A stretch of DNA of 64,000 bases, taken from contig PTFA01000305.1 in NCBI GenBank assembly GCA_003342895.1, positions 934,626 through 998,625 on the forward strand, written 5' to 3'. The notes below the pieces were generated by a model that made no database searches, had not been told where the DNA came from, and worked only from the letters and a program-made list of their open reading frames with translations. The translations under genes were made by a program, and so were the position numbers. The DNA is from Casuarius casuarius. Its lineage: Eukaryota; Chordata; Aves; Casuariiformes; Casuariidae. This document shows positions 46,501 to 60,020 of the stretch, in pieces. How positions within the stretch are numbered: position 1 is the first letter of the stretch; every line of letters begins with the position of its first letter.

Positions 46501-49500
46501 TGCCTGGGCATTTCCAGGGCAGTACATCCTGCTTACTGAGGCTGAATGGAAAGGCTAAGCCTAGCTCTAAATGTGTGCAGTTAGCCCAGGTAGTTGCACC
46601 TGGTGAAGCTCTGGGCAATATTGCCCTGACTCCAGGGTGATCACCATACTGGCTGCACCTTTGAACCAGTCACACCATGGCAGTTTTAATGTAATAGTGA
46701 ATAGCTGGCAGTCAACACATCCATCCTCCTGCTACGCAATTTGGCGCTGCCTGCAGCTGCTGCTGGCCAGCCCAAGCATAGCTGCAGCTTTCTGCCCAAT
46801 GAGTTCTGAAACAAATGCTGAATCTGTAGGGGGAACTGATTCATATTAAAACCTCCCCCTGCGGCTCTTTTTGCTGGTGGACCAATTCGGCAACTGCACC
46901 CCTTGCACCAAATGTACCATCTGGTCTTGAGAAGCCCCTGGTTTAAAGTGCAAGGTGGGAGGAGTGGTTGCAAGGAGTGCAAAGAGGAAGCCAAGTGAAC
47001 AGAAACGATAGTCCATACTGGGGGTCCAGAAGATAATTGCTTAGCAGCCTGAAATTAGGCTCCTCTGAAGGTACGCATACATGCCCTCTCTGTCCTTCTC
47101 AAAGGCACACTTGAAAAAATCTCAGCTTGAATTTCTTTGTGTTCCTTCGTTGTAGCTCTCTTGTATTTTATATAAGTTTAATGACAGGCAAAGATTTTTC
47201 CGCAGAGGCTACTGCTTAGGCTACGTTGGGTCACAGAAGTGTGTGACTCCTTCTTTCTGACTTTATTACTCTGCAGAGTAAATGTATGAGTGTCCATAAG
47301 AATGAAGATGTGATACCCACTGAAAAGAGCTCGCAGTCAAATTTGAGACTTGATAATGAAGGCTGGCAAGATATGGTGGTGAACAGATGATGATGGTGAA
47401 TAAATGAAAGCTGAGCAGGACTGGTACTAGTGAAACAGTCTGCATGCTCATCAAAAAGTCTTCTTTCTTTACAGTAGACTGGAACTTTTTTTTTAGTTAA
47501 GTGCGTGGGGTTGGTTCATTCGTATAGATGTTAAAAACAATTCATTTGGAGTTTGTGAAGTGGACAAGTAGACACTGGCATGCAAGGCAAAGGAAAGGTT
47601 ACTTTTAAGATCCAAGCTCATCCTATAAAGCTGAACTTCTCATAAGGCAGTACCACAGTAGAGAGCATGCATCTCTTGTGCCATGGCTGTACATTCAACA
47701 TTTTAACAGAAGAGCCTCCTGGTCAGGTTGACAATTATGTTTCCAGACCTTGTTAACTAAGCCGGCTGCTGGCAGAGAAGCCTTCCTACCTTGGATCCCC
47801 CCAGGGAATCATATTTTCTTGTCAGAAAGGAATAGCATCTTAGTCTTCACAGAGTAAGTCACAGGACCATACAAAAGGAGGGACCTATATTAAGATAGTG
47901 TTTCTCATCCTCACATCAAAATTGCTTATTATTTGCTAATATTTTTACTCTCACTAGTGGAACTCCTTATACAGAATAAAGATCAAAGTGTGTTCTTGTC
48001 TCATGCCTTAAGACCAAGCCAGATAACAAACAATATTACTTCTTATGTTTCTTGATGAAGAGGTGTGAGGCAAAAAGAACATAGCTCCTTTTCTTTTTTT
48101 TTAAAGGATATGCTAGTTTAAATCAGAGGACTATCGAATAGGGAAACAAATAGTGAAAGAAGTGTTTTGGTTTCAAATTAAGACATATTAAATAGACAGT
48201 GAATGAATGATGGCAAATCAGATTTTATTTTTATAAAATTTTGTCTCATTCCTCAATATATACCAATATAAAAACCACTTGTGACATGTAGGTTGTAAGT
48301 GCATAGCCTACTTCATCTGAAAACTGCTTTTTCTCTGACACATTTCATCTGCCCACTGGGAAATCAGAGTATTTTTCTCAGATGAGTGATACCTTACATG
48401 TTATTTTATAAGGAAAATCCTTAAAACCCGACCGGTATGCCTGTTCAATATTGCATATGGTACCTAGGATACCTGTGGTATTCCTAGGGCCAGATCTTAG
48501 GATGAGGAACTACAAATAATATATAAAAAGTAAGACTAATATGTAGCTCATATTTTTAAGGGTAACCACTCTATTTGGTATAAGGAGTACAGAATGATAT
48601 TTTGAAAGCAGTTCAGGGATTCGTGTCAGTGTGAAATCTCAACCTCAAATCCTACCTTACTGGCCACAGGGTCATCAGAACTGCCAGATACCATAATCAA
48701 GAGGGACTTGTCTGGATGCCTGGGAGTCTGCATGCTTGTTACTCGTCTCCAAGGCTTAATTTCTTGACATGCCACAAAAATCAAATCAAAGCACAAAACA
48801 GTGGTTTGTGACCATGGTAAAGATACAGTGAAATAAGTGGTCACAGGTAGTATAGAAAAGATTAATTAGATTCCACACTATTGAAAATTGCTGCTGCTAG
48901 CTCATAAATTTACACTTTACTTCCCCTTACAAAAGACCATATTATATCATAGCAATATATCATTACAATGAATTCATGTTTGTCAGCTATCATGCATTGT
49001 CCAAGAGGAAGTTAGAAAAGAAGCAAATTAAAGGATTGATGATTTTCCTAACTTCTTACTATTTAAGGAAATTGAAGTAAATTAAAGTAAGCATTTAACA
49101 AAAACAAAAAGCAAGTTGAGAGTCTGACTCAGTGAAAGAACAGCAGAGGTCATCATCTGGCTTGTATTCTGGCTGTGCCTCAGCTTTGCCCACTAAGAAA
49201 TGCAGATTTGCTCTCCTTTTGAAGCACATTGCCACCTAGGAAAAAAAAATTTCCTTTGTATTTGCTTTTCACGGTTGTAAAGTTGACATGCTTTCTTTAT
49301 TAGCCAACACACATTACATTTAACAAAATGCATGTGTTGTGTCTTACGATCTTCTTGCTTACAAGTACTGTGCTCCCCGAAGAAAGGGTAGTTTTAATGG
49401 CAAAAGAAACTTCATGTTTTGTTTCTAATACTGATATACGCAAAGTAAACAGTACTCCCTAAGGCAGAAATAAAAAAAGTAAGAATGCAGTAAACACTAT

Positions 49501-51959
49501 ATGAAAACTTTGTTCGGAGCACGCTGAGCCTGCCTTTTCTCCCTGGTGGCAATGGGCACGGCATTGTACTCTCCTCAAGCATACTGCCATTTTCTCCTTT
49601 TAGGGTAGCAAATCCTGATCTGTAAAGTTCACAGTGGCACAGAAGCCAAAGCCAGTTCCAGGAATGTGCTGCTGATCCCCAGGTCAGTTCAATGTTGCTT
49701 TCATCAGAAGTGTCACTGCAATGGAGAGAAGTTGTTATAAAGAGTTTCAGGAGGCATTGACATAATCAGGTCAACTGGAGGTGCATAAACAAGAGACGGG
49801 GGGAACAAAACCCACAGAGAAATGTATATCTTTCCATCCTATCCCTGGAAGACACAAATCGAAAAGCCTTTGCTCTCACCTGCTTGCATGGCATTTTTAT
49901 TCCCCCCTTTTGTCTTTTTGGCTGTAAGGCGTTTTCTTCACTGCAACCTGACAGACCCAAGGACATTTTTATCTGTCACATGGTTCTTAGGCAAATTTTC
50001 CCTTTATTGTTGTTATTATCGTGGCAGGCAGATTTTTTTAACAGGCTGCTTAATGATGAAGTACCCCCCCTGCTGCAGGGATAGTGAGCTGGAGAGGGGA
50101 TAGGGTCTCTCCAGAGACTTTGGGGCTTTTGGGGAGAGGAGAAGAGAGAACTGAAAGGAATACTGTACATTGTAGAAACACCTAGGGAGCTTGTGCCCCT
50201 CATGATGAAAATGTTATTGGGCTTTTGTATTTCCTCCTCTTGTGAGTCTAGTGAAAATATTTCATGACAACCATGATCTGAAGACAGCCATGAAAAATAT
50301 CATGTCATGTTACTTGCATTGTGAGATGGCACATGCTGAATGCAAATGTTGGCTGATCATACAGCAGGCTGCTATTACAACTGAGGCTGTAAAAAACTTC
50401 TTCCGCCTGTATTGTCTAAAAGTGTTGAAATTACTGGAGAATCCTCTTTTTGGTATGACACAAGCAATATCAGAACATTCAGTCCTGGCTGGGATGTGAA
50501 GCACTATGTATTTATTGGGCATTTAGAGTATACACATGTAACATACATGCAAATATTTAATGCAATCTGTAGCTACATAGCTTTTAGGTACCTGATCACA
50601 CAGTGCAGAAAGATGGCTCATTCTGTCCTTATGTTATCACTATTGCTGGGCAATTTGGAGGGACGGTGTTTGGGGAACCTCAAAAAGCCTCTGCAGTCAG
50701 ATCTCCATTAAGTTTCCTGATTAACCAGCAAAAGAAGAGGCTGTGGTTAACAACAAGCTGGGAAACACATTTTGTTCATCAGAGGCTGAATTTGTGCAAT
50801 CTGCTGCAGCACTGAAGTGTGAGAATTCACACATTCAGGAGACCTGTTCTAGGAAGTCCTCTCTGGAAAAGGAGAAGATGCAGTATTCAAGTTATATCCT
50901 GTGATCTTCTCTGTACCCCAGCGTAGAGTTGAACCCTCCTGTAACATTAGTGTGGGAAGATCTGCAGGGGTTTTGGATAATACTGATGTCCTTATAGGTA
51001 CACCAGTCCTCTTGCGTCTGGCAAGAGAATAGCAGTGTATCACTCTCTGTATTTGGATCATTACCATGCTTTCCACCTACTTATACTTCACTTGCAATTT
51101 TGGATAAGCAGAGTCATCGTCTTCATTTTATGCCCTGTGCTTTTGTTTAGTACGGCTGTGTAGTGTTAGCAGCTGCTCTTCTTCTTCTCAGAAGTGGCTG
51201 CATTTTAGGAATAGGCAATGAGATTTCTGCTCTACAGTTTGTTCAACCAGTCTGTAAAGCACTCTGTAGATTCAGGTGTGTAAAAAGTACTTAATAATAT
51301 TCATAATACATACAATAATAATTTAGTAAAAAGGGATTATGATACATGTTTGACAGAGAATTTACTATTGGTCTGCTTACACAATATGCAGAAAATCTTG
51401 TGCTTTTGTTACTGAGCCTCACTGAACAAAAACCTGGGAATAGAAATTAGATTATTATTCTGCAGTTCAGTGATTAAAATAAGAAATACTCTATCACTTG
51501 TATTTACATTCTTGCTGCAAATCAGGTCATCCTGCCCTTTGAGTTCTGTTTTCCACAGAATGGGCCAAACCCATTCCCAGTGTGACTCCCTTGACTCCAG
51601 CACGGTTGCACAAGAGATGACTGTAGCTCATTAAGTCTGTGGAATAACTCAATTTCGATTAGGAATATAAAATTGTATTTGGGTGGAGTCTTGTTCTTGC
51701 TAGCATGATAAGTGGTTTTTTGTTCTTTGACGTTAATCAGAGCTAGCATAAACATTGTTTCCTTTAAAGCAAAAATTATGTTTAATTTTTATCTATCAAA
51801 AGTACAGAAATAACCATAAGACTGTAAAGGATAATGAAGTGTGGGAAGAAAAACCTCAATAAGAAGTGAAAATAAGTATCGTATCTTTTCTATACCTTCC
51901 TCTGTAATACCATGTTCTGCCCAAAATATGGATTTAGTGCTGCTGCAAACACAAAGAAA
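46501..51959. other. No gene seen
   Basis: Unique sequence with open frames of at most about 102 codons. Slightly GC-richer at 46560-46990 and 49500-50110. No repeat family was recognised with enough confidence to list. Confidence 0.5.
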
Positions 51960-51991
51960 AGAATTGGACCCATGTAGCTTGCTGATACCGC

Positions 51992-52007
51992 TGCATATGC
52001 ATATGCA
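51992..52007. repeat. Perfect 16-base palindrome
   Basis: TGCATATGCATATGCA equals its own reverse complement. It sits at the left edge of a GC-rich block and close to a short TG run. Confidence 0.85.
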
Positions 52008-52009
52008 TC

Positions 52010-52270
52010 ACGGCCAGGGATGTGTGTGTGTCACTAAGCACCCCACGGCAGAGGTGCGGGGGGCTGCTTGGGAGCAGTCCTGGGACCAGGCACCTGGGAG
52101 GGGAAGGAGGCGGCAAATGGGCCAGGAAAGGCTGGAGCGCTGCAGGTGCAGGACTGGCTGGGCAGGCCCTGGCCACTCTCTCATGCGGGGAGGCAGGAGC
52201 CAGCTGGGAAGATGAGCGCTGGGGGATAGAGAAGCTCCCTGGGGACTGTGGGATTGAGCAAAAGGTCAGA
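52010..52270. other. GC-rich block, no gene identified
   Basis: G-rich on plus (GTGCGGGGGGCTGC, GGAGGGGAAGGAGGCGGC, CATGCGGGGAGGC) with about six CpGs. Plus frame 51841-52215 (124 codons) is arginine-glycine rich, as expected from composition. Might be an old GC-rich repeat or an orphan regulatory patch; no family was recognised. Confidence 0.35.
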
Positions 52271-52959
52271 TAAAGAGCCCAGGGAAGAGAGGGTCACGCT
52301 TTTTTGGTATAGCAAGGAGAAGAGATGACTGGAGTCATCCTGGCTGTGGAGCAGGGAAGCTTTCAGCGGACAACTGATTTAATCCCTCTGCCCCATGCAA
52401 TAGAAACTGGCCAAGACAGTTGTCTTTCCATTGTCTCATCTCCAATTACTTTACTGTAGACAGAGACCTGCAGTGCCCCAGACTATGTCTGGTGGCAAAT
52501 AAATAAATGTGATTGACTAGCCCTGTGAATGTTAATTCTCTGGGAGTAGCAGCAGAATGGCGTTGCCCTTTGCTCATGCAAGGGCCAGCAAAAATACACT
52601 GTAGTACGTTTCTTCCTCATATTTAGCTGAAAGTAGCATTAAAGATCTCAGCTCCTCCCAGCAGGTCACTAAGCCCCAGGAAGTGCCCTGTTCCTCTGTC
52701 GTTATTGCTTAATTATTTTCATCTCTGTAATCTAATTTGCAGTTTGACTCTATGTTGATTCTAGCTGGCGCATCATAACCTTTACCATTCGGGAAATGCT
52801 CTGCAGAGTTGACTGTATTGATATCTAAATCTTTTGGTGAAAAGGGCCTTTTTCTAAGCCTGCAGCTTCAGGAAATAGCAACTTACTACCATTTTCTAGA
52901 AAGTCTGAAACCTTATGGAGTTTTCATTTTCTCCTGCTCTCTTCCTTGCAAAATTGCTG
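52271..52959. other. No gene seen
   Basis: Unique sequence without long open frames. No repeat was recognised. Confidence 0.5.
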
Positions 52960-53280
52960 TACAAAGTTTACAGTGCAGAACTGCATAATAAAGGATGCTT
53001 TATTGAATCTGAGCCATTATTCTTTAGTTTTAAGGCAGGATGTTAGAAAAATATGTAACACAGAGGAGCTGTAAACTTATTCCTTTTATTATAATTAAAT
53101 ATAACAGATACTTCAGGTGTTCTGAAAAACAATGTAATAATAAACTCTTAGCTACACAGGGAAACTATCTGAATATGGAAATTACAAATGAGATAAATTA
53201 ACAATTTAAATAGTTTACAAGCTTGAAGTTTTCTTAAATACATGCTATCTATCTAAAGCAGATGATAGTTTTATTTCAAC
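52960..53280. promoter_or_regulatory. Candidate conserved non-coding element
   Basis: AT-rich, repeat-free text with several TAAT/ATTA cores (ATTATAATTAAATATAAC, GATAAATTAACAATTTAAAT) and no open frame. Texture only; low confidence. Confidence 0.22.
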
Positions 53281-53935
53281 TAGAAATAACTGGGTTAATG
53301 TAATATCTACTACCTATTTGGTTTCTCTCGAAATCTCCAACAACTATCAGGAATTCTGAGGGACAGGGAGGAGTTTGCTTTGAGATATGTCTCATCAAGA
53401 CCCTTGTTCTTGTGTCTGGAATTATTTTGATAAAAAGTAATAAAATACATGGGCAATACATACAGTTCATAATAAGTGATATATGGGATGTTTTTGAGCT
53501 CCAAGGTTCTTATGGATGTGTATTAGTTATGTCAGCCTGCAGGAGGGCACCTAATGTCAAATAAAGCAAAAGGGGAAAGAATGTGAAGAGGTCTCTGTGG
53601 TGTCAGTCTCTAGGAAAAACCATCAAAGATGGCATTTTCATTAAAGGAAAGCAGGAAGATGCAGAGGGAAATGATCTAGACGAGACGATGAGAGTGGTGG
53701 AAGTATATGGAAATCTGTGATCAGCAGTCCAAGGACTGCATTTTGGGTCAATATCCTTAATGAGTAGGAGGAGCTGGAAGCAAGATTGTGTTTTGGTTTG
53801 CCTGTAGCCTTTTCTTCCCCAACCCTTGCATGCATACCTCTGAACCTTGGCTTTAAATCAGGTTAAAAAAACCCTTTCCATTGTTTTGCTGTGGGTCTGT
53901 CTCATGTCAAGGTGCACAAAGATGAACCAGCTGAC
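53281..53935. other. No gene seen
   Basis: Unique sequence; two overlapping 64-codon minus frames near 53276-53504 are unfamiliar. Confidence 0.5.
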
Positions 53936-54495
53936 CTGAGCATGCACTGCTCACGGTGTGGCAGTGGAGGCTTAGGATACCGGAGGTGTACAGGAGGGGG
54001 GCAGTGCCTGTGTGTTTCCTGAGGGATCCCAGGGCCCAGGAGGTCGGTGCTGACAGTCTGAAGCTTGTGTTGCCAGCTGTTGGTTTTTTGAGCAGTTCCC
54101 CAGGCTTGGCACAGACAAATTCCTTGTCTGCAGCCTACAGGGAGCCGTGGGCCATTTCTCAGCCAATGGGGATGGTGAGGCATCCCTATTCAGTCTTTGT
54201 GCTGTCCATGAGAACAGGAGTCACTTCTTGCTTTAAAATCTCAGCATCAGGGAAAACAGATGTTCTCGCAGTGAAAATGGTACGTTCAAGGCCGCTGGAC
54301 TCAGCTGTGTGGGATAAGTCTAAAACAGAGCTTGTTGTTCGAAATTCCTTGTATTGCAGCAGTGCAGATTATGAGAATGTATGGAAGAGTTATCGCTGCT
54401 GTTCTTTTCTTCTTTGTCATATAGCTCTGCAGAGTGAGCCTGCAAACTACAGCAACCTTTCTGCTAGGAGGACTCTCATTAGCAAGGAGTTTTAG
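53936..54495 (+). other. GC-richer stretch with a 179-codon open frame
   Basis: The plus-strand frame 53956-54495 is the second longest in the window. Its translation shows no signal peptide, domain, repeat or membrane pattern I recognise. Minus-strand frames of 93 and 64 codons overlap it. Composition (few TA dinucleotides in the first half) explains part of the openness. I treat it as non-coding unless transcription or conservation shows otherwise. Confidence 0.2.
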
Positions 54496-55082
54496 GGACT
54501 GGATTTGGTACATGGAAGTGGTGTGTACTAACTAATCATTACAGTGAAAAATACAATAATAGTCAAAGTGTCTGAAAGCTTTTTGTTGTTTGAAAGGGGA
54601 TATTTGAGGGGAGGAAGTCAAAATTGCAATCAGCTTCCCACATCTCATGTAAAGGAAAATACAACTGTGATGAAGTGTAGATTTCTAAGGTGTGCCGATC
54701 ACCTCCTCTCTCTGCCCCAGCCCTCTGTCAGCAATGCAAGTGAGCCCCCAGTACTGAGAAATAGTCATGGCACAGTGGTTGCACAGCCCTTCCTCCTGAA
54801 CAACTCTGTGGCAGCCAGGCCTGCCCTTTGAATTAAAGAAGTTATTCTGGTAACATAGCTAACTGAATTAATTCTGTATGAATGAGACTGGAATATGCCT
54901 GGGTGTGTAAATAAAAGTTCATTGTTATATGGAAATGCATTATGCCAAGTCCCCTCATGTTAGTAGTAGAAGAAAAAATTCTTCCAACAAATATCTCGTA
55001 TATTGAATTTTGCTTTGTTGATTCAAAATGAATAGGAAGATTTATGGTCTCAGCCTGCTTTCACTTTCAGACTTAGAAATTC
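54496..55082. other. No gene seen
   Basis: Unique sequence; a 95-codon plus frame (54544-54831) is unfamiliar. Confidence 0.5.
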
Positions 55083-55141
55083 TGATTGAAGTCAGTGGAA
55101 GACTTTTGATCCATTAGTAATGCAGGATCAGATCTTCCCAT
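55083..55141. repeat. Relic of the same old amniote repeat
   Basis: ATTGAAGTCAGTGGAAGACTT followed by TGCAGGATCAGATCTTCCC matches the remembered pattern 'ccattgaagtcaatggaag...gcaggatcaggccc'. It is the same kind of relic as at 27661-27790, in a related arrangement. Confidence 0.45.
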
Positions 55142-56114
55142 AGGTAGAAGACATAACAAAGGGTAAAGAAATGGCAGCCTCCCCTTTCTTCATCATAAAG
55201 CATGGTGACTCTTTTCTATAATCAGACACAAATATAATTATTCAGGAAGAAAGGGCTTAATGCTTAGAAGAAAGGCTGAAGACAGAAGATACTCAAATGA
55301 CAGCTAGAAGAAGGGAACAATGCTGATATAATTGGAGTAGACAAAGGATGTTCACTTTGTGACACATTTTGAGAAACATCCAGGAACATTTGTTATGCCA
55401 ACATGGGTTCATGGTTCAGTGAAAATGCCATCTTCCGATGGAGGAGTAAGCAGAAGAGGCAGCACACTCTGAGCAGACAAGGAAACAAAAATAGTTTAGG
55501 GTTCCAGAGCAGATAGCTGTATACAAATTTAGATACATTATCATGATAATAATCCTGCTAAATGTGCATAGCATTTTCCATTAGAGGTTGATCCACTGAA
55601 AAATGACTGCTTACTGCAGCTACTAGCTAGCAGAAGAGTCTTTTTAACTTACTTTGTAAATAGTGCTCAGATGACCTACCTCCTTATCCTGTAGTTGGTA
55701 CTTATGAACTAGAGACTATCTGTGTGTTTATTTCTGGATTTAAAATACATAATAAAAAGGCATGTTGAAGCCTGTTCATGCCTTAAGCAATGTCTGATGA
55801 CATGGGAATTATTCAGATTTGTCTACTCAAATGCTGACAGATCTGCAATAGCAGTCCCCTGTAACAATACGCAATAACAATCAGGATCCTTGGCTTAGAA
55901 AAAAGCATTTGGAGAAATGATTTTTTTTAATCTCTATTTATTAGAAGGAAAGTTTCTTATTCCTCACTTAAACAGTGACAATTTCCACAAAATTTTGAGG
56001 TAGAGGAAGGCAGATTACAGTACAGATCAGCAGCAGAAGCCAGAAGCCCTTAGACCATTTAGTCTGATCTGAAGGACGTTTCATCTAGCTTATGTCTTGG
56101 TGATCAAAGGTGTG
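55142..56114. other. No gene seen
   Basis: Unique purine-rich and AT-rich sequence with no open frame of note and no recognised repeat. Confidence 0.5.
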
Positions 56115-56196
56115 TATAAACACATAAACACACATACATATATATATATATACACACACCTATATATGTATATATATGTGTGTGTGTGTGTGTGTA
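56115..56196. repeat. Palindromic CA/TA/TG microsatellite
   Basis: CA units, then (TA)n to 56151, ACACACACC, then TATATATGTATATATATG and (TG)n to about 56195. The left and right halves are near reverse complements, so a long hairpin can form. Same architecture as 6879-6928 but larger. Confidence 0.9.
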
Positions 56197-56734
56197 TAAA
56201 ACTTTGTTCACAACTGAACTATGTTCCTTTAATTGACTAGGTTGAAAACCTTGGAGAAAAGGTGTGATTGCTCTTGCTCAGATGAGCTGCTGAGCCTGCT
56301 CACAGATAAATGGTCCCACGCATGGTAAGGGGAGGTAGGCTGGAGATGAAAAGCTTCACTTGCATGGGAGGACCTGGGAGCTGGTAACTCATGGAGTTAC
56401 TACTGAGAGGAAACAGCCACAGAGGTCTCCTCAGAGGAACAGAAACATCTTTCCAGGGACCAGTGTGGCTGAACAGGGTTTGCACCACTCAGAAAATTAC
56501 TGAGTGATCAAAACCAAGATTCAGAGCAAGGACTTGTCTGTATGGACACCATGGGCTGGACAGGGAGTTCTCTGTGAACACCTTTTATATCTGTTCTGTC
56601 TTTCCTGGTGGCTGTTCTCTCCATCTAAAAGTTAATTGTTCCAGTTTTTGTATTTTAGTAATACCTGGCTTTTTTGAGCATTTTTAGCTCTCAGGGGAGC
56701 CGAGTAGGTCTAGACACATTCACCTCAATGCTGC
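56197..56734. other. No gene seen
   Basis: Unique sequence between the hairpin microsatellite and the CR1 copy. A 62-codon minus frame is unfamiliar. Confidence 0.5.
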
Positions 56735-57345
56735 TGGCCAGCTTGAGCCTCATAGTGCTTTCTGATACAAGCCCACTAGTTTGTGTTAAATGAGGAATAA
56801 CATCCATACAGGCAACCAGCCTTTTCCTGAAGATATCAGGAGGAGGAGAATCTACCTTATTCCTGGATAGAGTGTTTCACTTTGAAAAGTGTGTGCCCTA
56901 TTTCTAATAGGAATTAGTTAGGCTTCAGATCCCAGCTTTTGTTTTTGTTGTTATGACTTTTTTTGTTAGATTAATGAGCCTCTAAGCTACAGGTATCTTC
57001 TGCTCAGTAAAGTGCTTTTAACTGTAATCAAATCAGCTCCTGATCTTTTTGATAAGATAAAGAGATGAAGTTAAGTCTCTCACTGCAGTGCATTTTCTCT
57101 TTCCCTCAAATAATTTTTGGCTCCTTTCTCTGCTCTAGCTTTAAATGTGAGCATTAGACCCATATGTAGCAGCCTAGAATATCTCATCAGTCCTGTTCAC
57201 AAAGGTGAGCTCAGAGCCTTGCTCCTCCTGACTGTCCTCTCTTCTGTGCATTCAAAGATTGCATAAGCCTTTTTTGCAAGGAGATCAGCTTGAACTACTG
57301 TTCACTATGACCCAAAATCTTTAACAGAAACACTACAGTATCTCT
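56735..57345 (-). mobile_element. CR1 LINE fragment, 3' region
   Basis: Seen on plus, in order: GGAGGAGGAGAATCTACC; AGAGTGTTTCA; CCCTATTTCTAATAGGAATTAG; TAATCAAATCAGCTCCTGATC; AGTCTCTCACTGCAGTGCATTTTC; CTCAAATAATTTTTGGCTCC; GCATTCAAAGATTGCATAAGCC; TTCACTATGACCCAAAATCTTT. Known: old amniote CR1 copies, read antisense, have these blocks in this order ('aatcaagtcacctctcaacc', 'ctcaaatcatttttgtggc', 'gcattagccctttttgc', 'ccatgacccctaaatcttttt'). So the element is on minus, diverged and without coding capacity. No target duplication was seen. Confidence 0.85.
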
Positions 57346-60020
57346 AAAGGATATGTGTGACTTGTATTTCTCATTCCTCTCTCTTAAAGAATGGATTCCT
57401 TGCTATAAGTTATTGTTGTCTAATAAACTTCTAAGGCAGCCTAAAGCTATATATATATCAAAAGAAATACTATTGTGGCAGGTACTTGTTCTTTTGTCAA
57501 GTGCTTTGGTAAGTTACTCTTGTCTGATGTAAGCCTATTGTTGCAAAAAGAGCTATAGCTGTAGTTTGCATTATTATGGCCAAGCACAGCTTCTGATGGT
57601 TTGATTTTTCTAGATCTTCTCCAAAAGATGTTGAATAGTCTGCTCATTATATGCTCAGATAGATGGCTCCTTCTATAATTTCTAAAGGACAGTGGCTGTT
57701 ATAGTCCTGTGTATCCGTGTGCCATCTATGAGATATGTAACATGTCTTGTGTTGGAACTGAGTCCTCAAGGCCTGGCTCTTTGAACAAAGGATTGCCCTT
57801 ACCCTTTTAAGTAAAAGTTTTGCTTAAACGTGCTCTTACTCTGTAATGTGTACATATGCAAACTCTTTCCAAAAGCTTCTTCTCTTTCTTTTAGAGAAGA
57901 AAACACCTCCTTTTGAACTTCTCCTCTTTTAGACAAAATCTGAAATTGAATCACAAGTAACAAATAGAGGCTTCCATGTCTTCAGGTATATATCCACTTA
58001 ACTGTTGCATTGTTTTTTTAAAAAATAGTCTAATTTCTATAGTTTTTTTTTGTCAGGAATACAGTGGGAAAAAATTCTATACATGTCCCTTTGCTTTTTA
58101 GAAGTACAAACAACTGGCACAGTGTTTTGAATTTTGCACTGTGGCAGATTACAGAAGCTTTTCCAGCAGAGCTGCCCGTGGAGACAGAGGCAGATTTGGC
58201 TGAACAAGGTCTCCCATGAGATAAAATCCATGGGATAAAATGGAATCTGGTAAAAGGTTCTATTTAATTTGAAGTATGGTTAATATGCTATTTGGTGTAG
58301 CAAAACTCAGCCTATGATATGTCTAATATTGGGAAGAGCTATTAATTTCATTTGAAATCTGTCCATTTGTGTGTACATACGAGATAGTGCTACATACATA
58401 ATACTTACAGAAATGAGCCCTTAATAAGACATATTTAGCTCTGAGTGCCTTAGAGCTGAGAAACTAAGTAAATCAATATATTACTTACTAAATCAAGAAG
58501 TAATAGTTTGAAAACAACATTTGTTCTTTATAATTTGCACATTTGACCTTGAATATATATATATTACAAGCAACATCTTTGAAAGATAGTGCCAGGATAT
58601 AGGTTTATTCCTTATGATTACAATTTTCTAGGCTGCTGTCAACCGTGTTTCTTTATGGTGAGACAAACTTACACTTGGAGTAAGACTGTTTAAGTCAACG
58701 GATGCATTTGGCCCATTAAATTTAGCCTGCGATAAAGTCAAGGGCAAAAGGATATTCTTATGCAAAGCAGAATCACTGGAGATACGCTACTAATCACCGA
58801 GGATTAGAAGGAGGATATCCCTGTCCTCATAGCACCTTCATATGTTTTTTTTTTCTTTTTTAAAATAGTAAAATGATAAGTATTGTTTTCTCTTACTTAT
58901 GAGAAGAAATTGTAGTTTTATCTATTACTACAAAGTGGTGAAACTTTATTAGAAATGCAGTTATGTTTCCTAAATGTGTTACTAGTTTTGTGTGTGTGAT
59001 TGCTAAGCAATAGTAGTTCTAATTACTATTTCATAAACTGCCTATGGGCAAAATGGTAGGCTGCATGTGAACTTTCCAATATTACTGTTTAGGTTTGAAC
59101 ATTCTTATGAATTATTTTAAACCTACGTAGTTCAAAAGAAAAGAAGTTCAAAATATCTATATAGGACTGAAATCCAGTTCACCTTAATCTTGTACGTAGA
59201 GTTACTGGAAATCAGTGGGACAACTTGGTTGAATGTGACATCATGCATCTGTAGGCTCTTAAATTTCATTTTAAGCGGCGTTTTTATAATATACTTTTAT
59301 AATATACAACGTTTTGTCTGAATACTACTACTGCTATGTCCTTTCAGTATTCTGAAAACATAAAAACCAACCACAGTAAAATATTTCATTGGCAGAATTA
59401 AAGGGATTTCCCCCCTCAAATCTAAAGACTCCTCCAAAAGGTTATTTATACACTTCTATTTTGTTTAGTCTCATCATGGTTTGGTTTTAGCAGAAATTGC
59501 ATTGTAGTGTATTTTCTATGCCTGTATGACAGCAAGAGGTTTCATTCATAAAGAAATGCAGCTCATCATTATATTTAATTACAATGTTCTGAACTGAAAT
59601 ACATAGCCAGTGGGAATAGGACTATTGATTAAAAACTAGGGTAGCTTCTGTTTAGTCTGTTGGAGGCTCTTCTTTTTTCTCAATTACTGTACGTAGGAGA
59701 GGTCAGTCTGACTGCATTATAAAATCAGGTTAAGAGAGTATTTTTATTACTGAGTGGCATGTGATCCATTTCTTAGGAAAAGACAGTAAAATCCCTTTGC
59801 TCTAAATTCAGAGCACTTTACTGTGCCTGGCACAAAATGGTTTTTATTTTACCCTTCAAATTCAGCATTACAAAACCAAAGATGCCTACAAAACAAAGAA
59901 TAGTACAAACTGGTAGCATTCATAGGAGGGTAAACAGTCTTTCTGGTATTACGTATTTGCCTTCAAATTTAGAAAAATTTGTTATGATAAGGGACCACCT
60001 GGGTTTTACAGAAGGGGCTC
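57346..60020. other. No gene seen; faint repeat traces
   Basis: Traces of the old amniote repeat may lie near 58665-58715 (GTAAGACTGTTTAAGTCAACGG...TTTGGCCCATT) and 59195-59222 (GAGTTACTGGAAATCAGTGGGAC). Short AT tracts at 57451 and 58553. Otherwise unique AT-rich DNA with open frames under 70 codons. Confidence 0.45.
59282..59307. repeat. 13-base tandem duplication
   Basis: TTTTATAATATAC occurs twice back to back, flanked by CGTTT/ACGTTTT strings. Confidence 0.85.

Noticed and set aside
53956..54495. 179-codon plus frame as a gene
   Set aside because: Unfamiliar translation, GC-driven openness and overlapping minus frames; no signal or domain.
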